The notes: generated from the sequence alone by a model not told the origin. Counted from the first letter of the stretch, positions 53,047-63,706 are shown. The stretch: 64,000 nucleotides of DNA from Streptacidiphilus sp. 4-A2 (GCA_014284505.1 JAAFYY010000001.1:3286001-3350000), one strand, 5' to 3'. Made by a program: numbers and translations.

Positions 53047-55764
53047 ATGGACGATCGCTACGAACGTTTCAGCATCGCTGATCCGTTGTACTACGACGAG
53101 CCTTCGCGGGCCGAGAGTCCCGGTGACTGGTACCCGACGGCCACCGCCGCCCTTCCGGACGGCTGGGTACGCAGCTACCGGAGTCCCTGGACCGTCCTGC
53201 TCCCGCCGCACGGCATGGTCGCGGACCAGGGATGGAAGATCCATGTCTCCACGACACCCGACGGCACGGCACAGGTCATCGAGACCGTGGTGGGCTACTG
53301 CCAACAGGCCGGGATACCGGTGAAGTTCCTTCGCAGCCGGCAGTCCGTGACCATGATGAACTCGAAGTACGCCAACCGCCGTTCCAGCGGCAAGACGCTC
53401 ACCCTGTACCCGCCCGACGAAGCCGCCCTCAAGGCCGCTCTGGACGAACTCTCGATACGCCTGGAGGGTGCCGTCGGCGCCTATGTCCTCAGCGACCTGC
53501 GCTGGCGGGAGGGCCCGCTCCATGTACGCTACGGCTCCTTCATCCAGCGGTGGTGCACCAACGAGAAGGGTGAGCGGGTGCTTGCCCGGCGGGGAGCCGA
53601 CGGAGTCCTGGTGCCCGATGTCAGGGACACCTTCTTCACACCGCCGCCGGACGTGGAACTGCCCGGCTTCCTGGCCGACCAGATCGCACGCAACACCGCG
53701 TCCGAAGCGGACCACCACCTCCCCTTCCAGGTGGAGAAGGCGCTGCACTTCTCCAACGGTGGCGGTATCTACCTGGCCACCGACGAGCGCGACGGCCGCC
53801 GGGTCGTGCTGCGCGAGGCCCGCCCGCACGCGGGCCTGGACGCGACCGGCGCCGACGCGGTCACCCGGCTCCATCGCGAACGAGCGGTCCTGCGTGAGCT
53901 GGACGACCTGGACTTCGTCCCCCGGCTGTACGAGTACCGGCAGGTCTGGGAGCACCACTACCTGGTGGAGGAGTACATCGAGGGCGAGCAGCTGGAGGCG
54001 GAGTTCAGCCGGCGCTGCCCGCTGACCAAGCCCGCCCCCGACCCGCAGAGCCTCGCCGAGTACACCGGCTGGGCACTGGATGTGGTGGCCCAGCTGGAGG
54101 TCATCCTCGGCCGCCTGCACGAGCGGGGGATGGTCTTCGGTGACCTGCACCCGAACAACGTGCTGATCCGGCCGGACGGACGCGTGGCGCTGGTGGACTT
54201 CGAGCTCGCCTTCCGCTGCGGGAACGAACACGGCCCGGCGCTGGGTGCCTTCGGCTTCACCAGTCCCGCGGCCCGCCGGGGAACCGCGGTGGACGACTTC
54301 GCCCTCGCCGCCATCCGGCTGTACCTCTTCCTCCCGCAGAACCTGCTCCTGCCGCTGGACTCCAGCATGGCGGACCGGGTCGCCGACCTGCTTCCCCAGC
54401 TGTATCCGGTGAGCGCGGACTTCGGACGGACGGCGGCGGCCGCCCTGCACCGCGCCGCCGGCGGTCGGCTGCCCGCCGGGAACACCCAGGCCGCCGGCGG
54501 CCCGCAGACCCCGCCGTGGCCGACGGCCGGCGCCGGGACAGCGCCGCCTGGCAGCCGGCCCTGGACTCACTCGCCGCCGGAATCCTGGCAGCGGCCACCC
54601 CGACCGGACGGACCGGCTCTTCCCGGGTGACATCGCCCAGTTCACCGCGGGGCATCCCAGCGTCGGCCTCGCCCACGGTGCGGCCGGTGTGCTGTACACC
54701 CTGCACTCCTGCGGCCACGAGGTTCCCGGCGAACACCTCGACTGGCTGCTCGCCGCCGCCCGTGCCCCCGGCATCCCGCCCGGCCTCTACGACGGACTCG
54801 GCGGCGCCGCCTGGGCGCTGCTGCGGCTGGGCCGACCCGACGAAGGCGCCGAGGTGCTGGCCCGGGCGCTGGCCGCGCCGATGCCCCAGCCCAACGGTCT
54901 GGCCTCGGGAAAGGCCGGCCTCGCCATCGCGCTCCTGGACTTCGCCGTCGCCACCGGCGACCGGGCCTTCGCCGACCAGGCTCTCAGCCTCGGCCGACAG
55001 CTGGCCGCACTGCCGTCCGCCAGGACCGCCGTGGCCGGTGTCCGCGGACTGCTGGACGGGCGGACCGGGATCGCCGCGCTCCATCTGCGACTGTACGCCC
55101 ACACCGGGGACGAGGCGTGGACGGCGGCGGCGCGGCAGGAGCTGACGGCCGAACTCGACGACGCGGACTGGACGGACGGGCGGCTGCTGCTCCAGAGGAC
55201 GTCCACGACCGGCTGCTCCCCTACCTGGGGGCAGGTGGACTGGGCCTGGCCCAGGTGATCGCCGCCTACCCGGACCACCTGGGGACTCCGGCCTTCGGCG
55301 ACGCGCTTGCCGCCGCCGACCGGGCCTGCATGCCCCGGGAGGTGATCGCGGCCGGACTCTTCGAGGGACGCGGCAGCATGCTCCTGCATCTGGCCGGACA
55401 AGTACGGCGCCGGCGCGCCGACGCGACCCGGGCAGACCTGGCCGTGGACTGCGGCAGCCTGCTCGACCGCCATCTGCGCGACCTCTCCTGGCAGGTCACC
55501 GGGCTGCGCGGGCACTACACCGTCCCCGGCCGGCGGCTGCTGAGACTGTCGACCGACCTGGCCACGGGTGCGGCCGGCCTGCTGCTCGCCGTGCACGAAG
55601 CGGTCCGCGGCCCGGTGCCCCTCCCGGGCATCACGGACTTCCCAGGCGTCACGGACTTCCCGGAGACAACAGACTTCCCCGGCCACCCGGACCGGGGACA
55701 GCACACCCATCGAAAGGATCACCACCATGACGAACATCCTCTCCCTGCAGCAGCTGGCCGCTGA
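53047..55764 (+). CDS. Class III lanthipeptide synthetase (LanKC/RamC type)
   Basis: Three-domain enzyme of about 905 residues that phosphorylates and dehydrates Ser/Thr of a precursor and cyclises it. Lyase-like N-terminus (WKIHVSTTPDGTAQVIETVV, FLRSRQSVTMMNSKYANR), kinase domain around residues 230-470 (VEEYIEGEQLEAEF; HERGMVFGDLHPNNVLIRPD; DFELAF for DFG), and a LanC-like C-terminus (GHPSVGLAHGAAGVLYTLH, PPGLYDGLGGAAWALLRLG) without the Cys/His zinc ligands, as in class III enzymes. Frame changes near 54530, 54620 and 55195, each a one-base loss. The tail repeats ITDFPG-VTDFPE-TTDFPG and overlaps the precursor start; a further lost base would instead end it at TGA 55728. Confidence 0.9.
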
Positions 55765-55858
55765 GGACTCCGCCATCGTCACCGTCACCAGCGAGATCAG
55801 CAGCTTCACCCACGCGCACTTCGACGTCGCGATCCCGGCCGACACCGACGAGCGCTGA
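55727..55858 (+). CDS. Lanthipeptide precursor peptide, cysteine-free
   Basis: 43 residues, intact. ATG follows GAAAGGATCACCACC. The leader MTNILSLQQLAAEDS carries the ILxLQxL helix motif recognised by class III synthetases. The rest, from AIVTVTSEISSFTHAH to the acidic end PADTDER, holds two Thr and three Ser in a TVTSEISSFT cluster, two His and no Cys, so normal lanthionine or labionin rings cannot form. A frameshift hiding a Cys is unlikely: the stop is six bases before a perfect terminator. It sits directly behind its synthetase, as in ramC-ramS order. Confidence 0.82.
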   Translation: MTNILSLQQLAAEDSAIVTVTSEISSFTHAHFDVAIPADTDER

Positions 55859-55864
55859 GACATG

Positions 55865-55898
55865 CCGGTGGGCGAGCGGGATTCCGCTCGCCCACCGG
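55865..55898 (+). terminator. Strong hairpin terminator of the lanthipeptide operon
   Basis: CCGGTGGGCGAGCGG, loop GATT, CCGCTCGCCCACCGG: a perfect 15-bp stem, six bases after the precursor stop, followed by TGTCTGTTTC. It also separates the operon from the convergent protease gene. Confidence 0.9.
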
Positions 55899-55917
55899 TG
55901 TCTGTTTCGCCCGGCTG

Positions 55918-58900
55918 TCAGCCGACCGTGTAGTGGTACGGAAGCGCGACGAGCTGGTCACCCGTGGGCGTGTAGCCGTTCTGGCTGAGCGAGTTGGCGT
56001 CGTCGACGTAGATGTTGCCGGACACCGTGCTTCCCGCAGGACCGCTCGGCGTGATGTTCAGGTACAGCGTGGCGCTGTGCCCCGGCTGGACCACGACCGG
56101 GCTGAACGAGGCGTTCGGGTTCAGACCGAGCTCCCACAGGTCACCCGAGGGTGAACTGGCCGACTGGTCGAAGGCCGGCGCGGTCGCGGTGAGCCCCAGG
56201 GTCGCCACCGACGTCGGCGCCGCGGCGTCGCCGAACGGCCCGTCGGGCTGCGGCACGATGTCCCAGTCCCCTGGGTGAGATTCGGCATGGCGTAACTGCC
56301 GTAGGCGTCATTGCCGTTGGCGGTCGAGCCGAGATCGGGTTCGCCGTTGGCCGGGGAGAAGTCGAACATGACGGGCGCCGTCGACTCGGCCGTCGCCACG
56401 AGCTGCGAGGTGCCGGTCGGCACGATCCACTGCGGCTCCGGCGCGTTCACATTCAACGGCAGGGTCAGGTTGCTCGACGGAGTGAACGAGCTGAGTGGCA
56501 TGGTGGCCTGCTGGTCGAGCCGGGCGTCGAGGAAGTACGACTCGACGGCGGTCGAGTCGTTGTGCACCGTGACGGCGACCAGGTGCGACTTCCCGGCAGG
56601 CAGCACGCCGCCGGTCGGCACCCCGGTCGTCCGCGCCGTGACCGGCGCGAAGTCGACCGTCCCGTCGAGCAGCGTGGACAGCGCGTTGCCGCTCACCGGA
56701 TTGCTGAAGGTGACGATCAGCGTCCAGGTTCCGGCGGCAGGCGCGAGCACGTGCAACCGGGCCGCCGAGGTGCTCAGCACGGTCTGCGTCGCGCTCGGCG
56801 GTCCCACCAGCACCCGGTCTCCGGAGCGGGCCGGGTTCTGGCCGTCGGGCGAGACCAGGTAGGCGGTGAAGGCGTCGGTGCTGTCGTCGGCCAGAGCCAG
56901 CCGCACATCGAGAGCCGGCTGCCCGGCGGGCACGTTCACCTCGTAGAAGAGGGTCTGCGCCGGTACCCCGCCACGGCCGTTGCCGCCGACCACACTGGCG
57001 GTGAAGCCGCCGACGCCGTTGCGCACCGGGATCACCGAGCGCAGCGTCATCGGGACCGAACTCGGCCTGCCTGAGGCGAGTTGATTGCCAGCGAGGCGCT
57101 CTCGTCACCGGCCTGGGCCGGCAGCGGCGCGGCGACGCGCACCGTCGTCGAGGCGCCGGGCGCGAGCGTGACCCGCGACGGCGTCACCGAGCCGAAGGCG
57201 TGGAACGAGGAGACCGTGGCGGCGAAGGTCACCGGTCCGGTGTATCCGGCCGGGCCGGCGGCGGGGGTGCCGAGGAAGTCGGTGATCACCGCGGTCCAGG
57301 TGCCCGGCGCCGGGGCACGCAGGTCGATGTGCCCGTGATTGCCGTCGCCCTGCGGCAGGCTGTAGCCGTTGAGCTGCCCGCTCGGGTTGAGCAGGGTCAG
57401 GTCGGCCGGCTGCTGGCTGCTGTTTCCCGGATAGACGATGTTCGTGTCGAGCCGGTCCGCGCCGCGGGGCACGGTGAAGGTGAACCGGGCCACGTTGTGG
57501 GTCAGCCCGGACGCGTCCTGGTAGGTGGGGCCGCCGTCGCGCAGGGTCACCGTCCGGCTGTCGACCACCCGGCTCGCGCCCAGCGTGCGACCGGCGAGCG
57601 ACACGCTCTGCGGGTCCCGGCCGGTATTGGTCAGCCGCAGCGAGAAGTGCGTGGTGGCACCGGGGTTGCCGGTCGCGTCGAGCTGGTCGGTACTGGCCAG
57701 CAGGGTGTCACCGACCGGCTTGGGCGCACCGTCGGTGGTGCGGACCGAACGCGCGGCCTCGACCGCCCGGTAGGCGTCGACCAGGCCGGCTCCCTGCTCC
57801 GCACCGACGACACCCAGGTCGTCGGCGGTGCTGCTGATCAGCTGGTCGACCAGCTGCGGGGTCGGGCTGGCACCGCCGTGCGTCTGCCGGTACGACTGGA
57901 TCACCAGCGCCGCCACGCCCGCCACCAGCGGTCCTGCCTCGCTGGTGCCGCCGGACTGGTACACGCCGGTCGGTTGGCCGGCGGCGTTCAGGCAGTCGGG
58001 GGCGATGGTCGTGTTCGCTGTGCAGATGGCCCAGTCCAGGTCGCCCGGCGCCACCACGTCGATGCTGCGTCCCTGCTCGGTCGAGCCGCCCGAGGACAGG
58101 GAGCTGATGTTGTCGCTGACCCAGCCGCGCGCGCCGATGCTGTTGTAGCCGGCGGAGTCGGACTGGGCGTAGGAGCGGAAGGTGGTGGACGCGCCGACGG
58201 AGATCACGCCGGGCTGGGACGCGGGCGACCAGATGGTGCTCTCCAGGCCGGCGTCGTACGAGGGCACGGTGACGGTCACCCCGGCCGCCATCGCGTCGGA
58301 GTTGGCCAGCTTGATCAGGTCCGCGCTGGTGTCCGGCATCGGGAACGAGCCGCCCTCCTCGTTCAGCACGTTCACGTGGTCGACACTGACCGCGTAGTCG
58401 ATCGCTTCGAGGAAGGCGGAGGTGGTGGTGTAGTCGTTGGTGGCGTACACCTTGTAGGCGTCCAGCGTCACCTGCGGCGCGACACCCTCCAGCCGGATCA
58501 GGCAGGGGTGCCCCAGCGGGTGCGTGGTGTAGTCGGCGAGGTTGTACACCTGCCGGCCCTGCGCGGCGATCATGCCGTCGTCGAGGAACGACTCCAGGTC
58601 CTCGGACTCCACCGAGCCGCCTTCGCCCGTGAAGTCCTTGTAGTCGGCGATGACATGCGAACCGTCGGCCCGGATCATCTCCGGCGTGTTCACATCGATG
58701 CTGCCGGCGATGTCACCGACGATCACGCCCTTGCCGGTGGCGCCGAGCGAACGCGCGGTGCGCTGGCCCGGTTGGTCGGAGTCCGCGTGGATCGCCTCGA
58801 TCGCCTCCGGGTCCAGCTGCACGCCGCCCCCGGGCGCGCAGGCTCCCGGCGGCAGGGCGGCCGGGGACCGGGAACCGTCCGCGGAACCGTGGGCCGCGGC

Positions 58901-59302
58901 CGGGGGCGCGGGCTGGTCGATCACCTTGATCGCGGCATCGGGCACGACCTCGGCGACGCCCGCGTCGGAACGCAACGCGGCCTGCTCCTGGGTCGAGACC
59001 GTGGCGGCCACGGCGTTCAGCACATTCATCGAGTGAATGTCCTTGGCGCCCGCCGCCTGGAGCGCCTTGAGCACGGGTGCCTGTGACGCGACCACCGCCG
59101 AGTCCCGGGCGGCCCCCGTGGCACTCGTGTCCGGCAGGTTCTGGTGCTGGTCCGCGAGCACCACGATCACCGGCTGGCTCGGCCCGGCAGCCGTCGCGGC
59201 CGCTCCCGTCGACGCGACCGCGGCCGGCACCGATCCGAAAGCCAGCGCAGTGGTTGCCAGGACACCGACGAACACCCCGGATATTCGTTTCACACGCCTC
59301 AT
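55918..59302 (-). CDS. Secreted S8 (subtilisin-like) peptidase with atypical catalytic motifs
   Basis: Exported protein of about 1128 residues. Signal peptide MRRVKRISGVFVGVLATTAL (cleavage near AVAS), I9-like propeptide (VIVVLADQHQNLPDTS), S8 core at about 190-480, then several beta domains (LVSPDGQNPARSGDRVLVGP, GTWTLIVTFSNP) ending in PYHYTVG. The Ser motif is QSGGTSEAGPLVAGVAAL, but the region that should read D-G-I-D is IAGSIDVNTPEM and no HGTH motif is found (DDGMIAAQGRQVYN is there instead). Frame changes near 57075 and 56270. ATG follows GGAGG by five bases. A role in lanthipeptide leader removal is conceivable only from position. Confidence 0.82.
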
Positions 59303-59856
59303 CGTCCCCTCCGTCACCCAGCGCCGCGTGAGTCACGGCGCCGCAATTATCGCCGCCGCACCCCACCGGTGATAGGGGGAAATCCCTTTCAAGCCTTCAA
59401 AGTTGAGTATCACTCGGCCACTTGCCCCTACGTTTCGGCCGAGCGGCGGACCGGGCGGCCGACATGTACCAGCTCTGCCGGCCGGGGGCGGCGGCTCCGC
59501 CCCGGCCGCTGGTGGACCGGCCCCCGGGGATCCCGTTTCAGGAGCGCGGACGCGCCGTGCGGTTGCGCCTGCCCGGGCGGGGCGGCAGGTCCGGCGTAGC
59601 CTGACCTGGGCACGGCAGCCGGGCCTGCCGGGAGCCGCGGTGCCGCACTGCCGATGCCCCCTGCCTGCGGCGTCGCCCCCGGTACCACTCGGCTCCACCC
59701 GGCATCTCATACCAGCGTCAGCCCACCGGCTGACCACATCAACGACCGCGCGCGGCAGCATGGTTGACGCGGATTGCGATGGTTGCGGCCGGCGCTCGCG
59801 GGTCACCGGAGCGCGGCCGAGTCCAGTGCGTCCCTGTTTCCCGGAAAGGACCCAGC
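59303..59856. other. No recognised gene
   Basis: About 550 bp between the divergent protease and alpha/beta hydrolase genes. The 80 bases nearest the protease are relatively AT-rich and should contain its promoter. Short frames here (for example 59422-59604) give Arg/Pro-rich products with no family. The last bases hold the GGAAAGGA ribosome site of the hydrolase. Confidence 0.5.
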
Positions 59857-61259
59857 ATGAACAGCTCTCCAGGCTCCCCGGACACCGGCCGCCTGTCCCG
59901 GCGCGGTGTTCTCGCCTCCTTCGCCGCGGCCGGCGGCGGGGCGCTGGCCCTGGGCGGGGCCCGGCCGGCCGCCGCGGCGACGCCGGTGGCCGGCCAGGCC
60001 GCGGCGTCACCGTCCCCCGGCGCCATGCAGTTGTTCACGGCCGCCGATCTCAACTTCAACGCCCTTTTCGCGCTGGGCGGTTCGGGGCAGCACAGCGGCG
60101 AGGCGGGTGAGGTGCTGACGGCCGTCAACGCGATCAACGCGTCCGGGGCGAGCTACCAGACGTTCGCCGACACCTTCCACGCGCTGGGCGACCGGCTGGC
60201 CCGGCAGGCCGACCGTGCCGGCGCGGACGGCCATCCGCGGAGCCGGCGCCTGCTTTCGCTGCGGGCCGCGCAGTACTACGCCCAGGCGCTGTACTTCGTC
60301 CTCGGGACCAGCGGCCACGCGCAGGAGGAGGCCGTCTACCGCAGCGGCCGTGCCTGCTGGGACACCTTCGCCTCGCTCTGCGAGCCGGCCGCGGTCCGCG
60401 CCACCGTGCCCTGGGGCGGCGTGCGGATGCCGGTCTGGTTCTTCCGCCCCGACCCCTCGGGGCGCCCGCGTCCCACGGTCATCCTGACCAACGGCAGCGA
60501 CGGCCAGAACGTCGACATGTGGACCTACGGCGTCCCGGCCGCCCTGGAGCGCGGCTGGAACGCGCTCGTCTTCGACGGCCCCGGCCAGGGACAGTTGCTC
60601 TTCGTCGACGGGATCCCCTTCAGCAGCCGCTGGGAGAGCGTCGTCAGCCCGCTGGTCGACTGGCTGCACCGGCGTTCCGACGTGGACCGGTCCCGCATCG
60701 CGCTGACCGGTATGAGCATGGGCGGCAATCTCGCCCCCAGGGCCGCGGCCTTCGAACACCGGCTGGCCGCGCTGGTCGCCATGCCCGGCGTGGTCTCGCC
60801 GTGGGACGCCTTCCCCGCCGACATCCGCGCCATCGTCAGCGACGACAAGGCGAGGACCAACCAGATCTGGAACCGGGACATCGTGCCCCAGCTCTCCGCC
60901 GTCGACCGGTTCACCTTCCAGAAGCGGCTGGAGGGCTTCTCCCCCGCCGCCCTGCGGGCCGCCCGCGCCGGCGGGCTCCTCACCGACTTCTGGACCCCGC
61001 CCAGGCCCTGATCGCCCTGGACATCACCGCCGTGGCGCCCCGGATCACCGCCCCGACCCTGGTTCTGGACTACGACGACGAGCAGTTCTACGCGGGCCAG
61101 CCGAGCGAGCTGTACCGGCTGCTGCGGGCCCCCAGGGACTACGTCAGGCTGACCGCGGCGGAGGGCGCCCAGCTGCACTGCTCACCGATGGCCCCGCAGC
61201 GCCACTGCCAGGTGGTCTTCGACTGGTTGCAGGAGGTGCTCGGCCGCCCGGGTCGGTGA
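59857..61259 (+). CDS. Tat-exported alpha/beta hydrolase
   Basis: About 468 residues. Tat signal LSRRGVLASFAAAGGGALAL after a hydrophilic start. Catalytic residues: nucleophile in ALTGMSMGGNLAPRAA, Asp in LVLDYDDEQFYAG and His in EGAQLHCSPMAPQ; oxyanion region TVILTNGSDGQNVDM. The N-terminal helical part and length match 2,6-dihydroxypseudooxynicotine hydrolase/dipeptidyl-peptidase-like esterases. ATG follows GGAAAGGA. One base is lost near 61003 (TDFW to LDPAQALIALDITAVAPRI). Substrate unknown. Confidence 0.87.
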
Positions 61260-61352
61260 CCCGGGCCCGGGGCCCGCCGGGCGGACGGCCGGCGGTGCGG
61301 AGGGCTGCGGTGCGGCGGTCCCGGTTCGCGCCGGGCCCGCCGCAGCTGCGGC

Positions 61353-62392
61353 CTACGGGAGGGTGAAGGTGGCCTGGACCGGGTAGTGGTCGCTGGGCGC
61401 GGTGGTGTCCAGCTGGCCGCTGGTCCATCCGGCCTGGGGGTCGAAGTCGATCTGCACGGTGGGCAGCGCGGCGGGCACCGGGCGCGCGCCGTCGTCGAGG
61501 TAGCCGAGGTAGTCGAGATCGTCCTGGTAGTTGGAGGCGAACGACTCGACGCCGGACATGAACTGGCACCAGGACGAGACCGGGCAGTCCATGGTGTACA
61601 TGGTCTGCTCCGGGTCCAGGGCCGGGCTGCCCAGGACCCCGCCGACGGCGTTCTGCGCGTTGGCGTAGTCGCCCCGGGCGGCTCCGCCGTAGTACTCGAC
61701 GTTCAGGTCGCCGCCGATCAGGACCGGCGCGGAGGTGCCGACGATCTGGTCGACCCAGCTCCTGATCTCGCCGAGCTGGGCGAGCCGGGTGGCCTGGGTG
61801 GTGTTCGTGGAGGTGCCGGACTGGTCGGCCTGGAGGTGGGTGCCGACCACCCAGGTGTCGGTGCCGTTGACGTCCACCTCGATCAGCGCGGCGCCCTTGT
61901 TGGCGTCGTAGTCCCAGGTGCCCTTGTCGAGTTGCTGAAGATGTGCGCGTACTGCGCCTTGATCGGGTACTTCGAGAGGATCATCGTCCGCCGTTGATCA
62001 CGAACGGGGAGCTCGAACAGTCGCCGCTGATCCCGGTCCAGCCGCCGCCCGAGCAGGTCTCGCCGACCACGGGGGTGGCGTAGGGGTACAGGTCGGCGAG
62101 CGCGGCGGGGATCTGGGCGTCCGAGGTGTTGTTGAACGCCTCGTCGAGGATCACCACATCGGCGTCGTGCTTGCGGACGATCGACTCGATGGTCGGGGTG
62201 CCCGGCGGCGTTCTCACCCTTGAGGGTGTTGACCGCGGCGGTGCCCAGGTCGACGTTCCAGGTGAACACCGAGAGGGAGGCGGGGGCGGTGCTCGCGGCG
62301 GCAGCGTGCGCGGGCACCCCGGCGGCGCCGGTCAGAGCGAGCGCGGCGGCGAAGGGAAAGGCGAACGCGCGGGAGGCAGTGCTGATCCTCAC
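61353..62392 (-). CDS. Secreted endonuclease/exonuclease/phosphatase (sphingomyelinase-like) family protein
   Basis: EEP-fold phosphodiesterase of about 347 residues. Signal peptide MRISTASRAFAFPFAAALAL with cleavage near AHAAAA. Fold motifs: LSVFTWNVDLG, ADVVILDEAFNNTS with the metal-binding Glu, VVGTHLQADQ, VLIGGDLNVEYY and the late PSDHYPVQATFTLP with the catalytic Asp-His. Similar to neutral sphingomyelinases C. Frame changes near 62210, 61985 and 61935. GTG start after GGAG. An 18-bp palindrome lies 60 bp upstream. Confidence 0.87.
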
Positions 62393-62451
62393 GAAGGCTC
62401 CAGATGTCGGTGGGCCGGCGGGCAGGTGGGCCGTGGTGCGTCATCGCGGTT

Positions 62452-62469
62452 CACTTGTCCGGACAAGTG
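62452..62469. promoter_or_regulatory. 18-bp perfect palindrome upstream of the phosphodiesterase
   Basis: CACTTGTCCGGACAAGTG, centred 68 bp upstream of the GTG start. Its symmetry and TTGTCCGGACAA core suit a TetR- or MarR-type operator. No regulator is adjacent. Confidence 0.65.
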
Positions 62470-62548
62470 GCGCTGTCATGGACAGTAGGAGCTCAGGTGA
62501 AGAAAAGCACTACCCGCGGGTAGCCAACTGGTGGACTTTGGCTGGCAT

Positions 62549-62590
62549 TTGACGGCTGGCAGGTGACGGCCGGCAGGCGACGGCCGGCAG
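62549..62590. repeat. Three 14-bp tandem repeats
   Basis: TTGACGGCTGGCAG, GTGACGGCCGGCAG and GCGACGGCCGGCAG in direct succession, followed by a partial GCGAC. Non-coding. Confidence 0.9.
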
Positions 62591-62750
62591 GCGACGCGGA
62601 CCGCCGCCGGGCGGACGCCCCGCCTCCCGGCTCGACCCGGAGACCGTGTGACCACGGCCTCGGCACCGCTGGTGTTCGCGGGAGCGGGCGGCTCCCCCCG
62701 CGGGTCCGTTCTCCCGCCGCGCGGCGGCCCCGCCCGCCCGCGCGGCGGAG

Positions 62751-63167
62751 CTACGCGGTGCGCGGGATCAGGGTCGCGGCAACGGACTTGCCGCCGGTCT
62801 CGTGCATCTCGACCGCCACCCGCTGGGCCAGTCGGTGCAGCAGGTGCCAGCCGAACCCGCCGGTGCCCGCCACCAGGTCCGGGGGCCGGCCGGCCGGCGC
62901 GGCGGCGCTGGTGTCGCTGACGGTCACGGTCAGCCGCCGCCGGTCGTCGGCGAGCACCAGCGTGCACGGCCCCGGCGCGTGCCGCACCGCGTTCGTGACC
63001 AGCTCGCTCACCAGCAGCAGCACCTCGTTCAGGCAGGCCCGGGTCAGCGGCGGAACGCACTGTTCGAAGAAGTCCTGCGCGTACTCCCGGGCGGCGGTGA
63101 CGGTCCCGCCGCGGCCGTCGAACCGGTGGACGGCACGGCGTGCGGAGAACTGCGTCCGGTGTTCCAT
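62751..63167 (-). CDS. Anti-sigma-factor-type ATP-binding protein (HATPase_c_2)
   Basis: Small GHKL ATPase/serine kinase of 138 residues, intact. N-box LVSELVTNAVRHAPGPC and G-box DLVAGTGGFGWHLLHRLAQR bind ATP. The family includes RsbW/SpoIIAB-like kinases, very numerous in Streptomyces. ATG 63167 follows GGGGAG; an in-frame start at 63185 is less well placed. Together with the SpoIIE-type phosphatase at the right edge it may form part of a partner-switching system; the antagonist gene is not in the window. Confidence 0.9.
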   Translation of the reverse strand: MEHRTQFSARRAVHRFDGRGGTVTAAREYAQDFFEQCVPPLTRACLNEVLLLVSELVTNAVRHAPGPCTLVLADDRRRLTVTVSDTSAAAPAGRPPDLVAGTGGFGWHLLHRLAQRVAVEMHETGGKSVAATLIPRTA

Positions 63168-63330
63168 GCGCACTCCCCGTGCCACCGTGAGATCTGGACC
63201 TGCTGGTTCCCTGCCCCGGTACCCGCGCCGCCGGTACGGCCCGCAGCGGTGCTCCGCACCCGGGATGCCCGGCGGGCCGGCCTTCCGGGCCCTGACGGCC
63301 CTGACGGCCCGGGCGGCGGACGGGGGCCGG

Positions 63331-63620
63331 TCAGCCGGAGCGGCGTCGGCGCCCGCCGGTGCGGGCCAGTCGCTCGTCCTCGGTCAGCCCGCCCCACACG
63401 CCGTAGGACTCGCGGGCTTCCAGGGCGTAGCGGCGGCAGGTGAGCTGGACCGGGCAGCCGGCACACATCCGCTTCGCCGCCGCCTCCCGGCGCCGCTGCG
63501 CCGCGTCGCGCCGACCGGCCGGGGGAAGAACAGCCGGCTGTCGGCACCTCGGCAGGCAGCGTCGAGCTGCCACTCCCACTCGTGTTCGAAAGGGCCTGGC
63601 AGGCGGGATACCTCAGTCAC
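63331..63620 (-). CDS. WhiB family iron-sulfur transcriptional regulator
   Basis: About 97 residues. The four cluster cysteines are present (DAACRG, MCAGCPVQLTC), followed by the GVWGG turn (ESYGVWGGLTEDERLA) and a basic tail TGGRRRRSG. One C is lost from the C-run near 63520: restoring it gives SRLFFPPAGRRDAAQRRREA. GTG 63620 is six bases after GGGAG. WhiB proteins sense redox state or NO and work with sigma factors on development and antibiotic genes. Confidence 0.9.
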
Positions 63621-63662
63621 GTCCAACTCCCTCGCACCTGGGCGGGTTGTCCATCCGGGATG

Positions 63663-63706
63663 CGGAAGGGCCCCTCAGCGGGGGGGGGGAGCCGGGGGCC
63701 CTTCCG
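63663..63706 (-). terminator. Terminator-like hairpin between PP2C and whiB genes
   Basis: CGGAAGGGCCCC (63663-63674) and GGGGCCCTTCCG (63695-63706) form a perfect 12-bp stem with a 20-nt loop that contains a run of ten G. It would terminate the leftward phosphatase transcript before whiB. Confidence 0.65.

Larger units (their letters stand above)
62393..62750. other. No recognised gene; palindrome and tandem repeats
   Basis: Promoter side of the phosphodiesterase gene and downstream side of the ATPase gene. It contains the 18-bp palindrome at 62452 and the 14-bp repeats at 62549, listed separately. No frame here gives a convincing protein. Confidence 0.5.

Noticed and set aside
55727-55858. 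Hidden cysteine in the lanthipeptide precursor through a lost base
   Set aside because: The stop codon is followed after six bases by a perfect 15-bp terminator stem, so a longer core would run into the terminator. Other frames across the core show no Cys codon.
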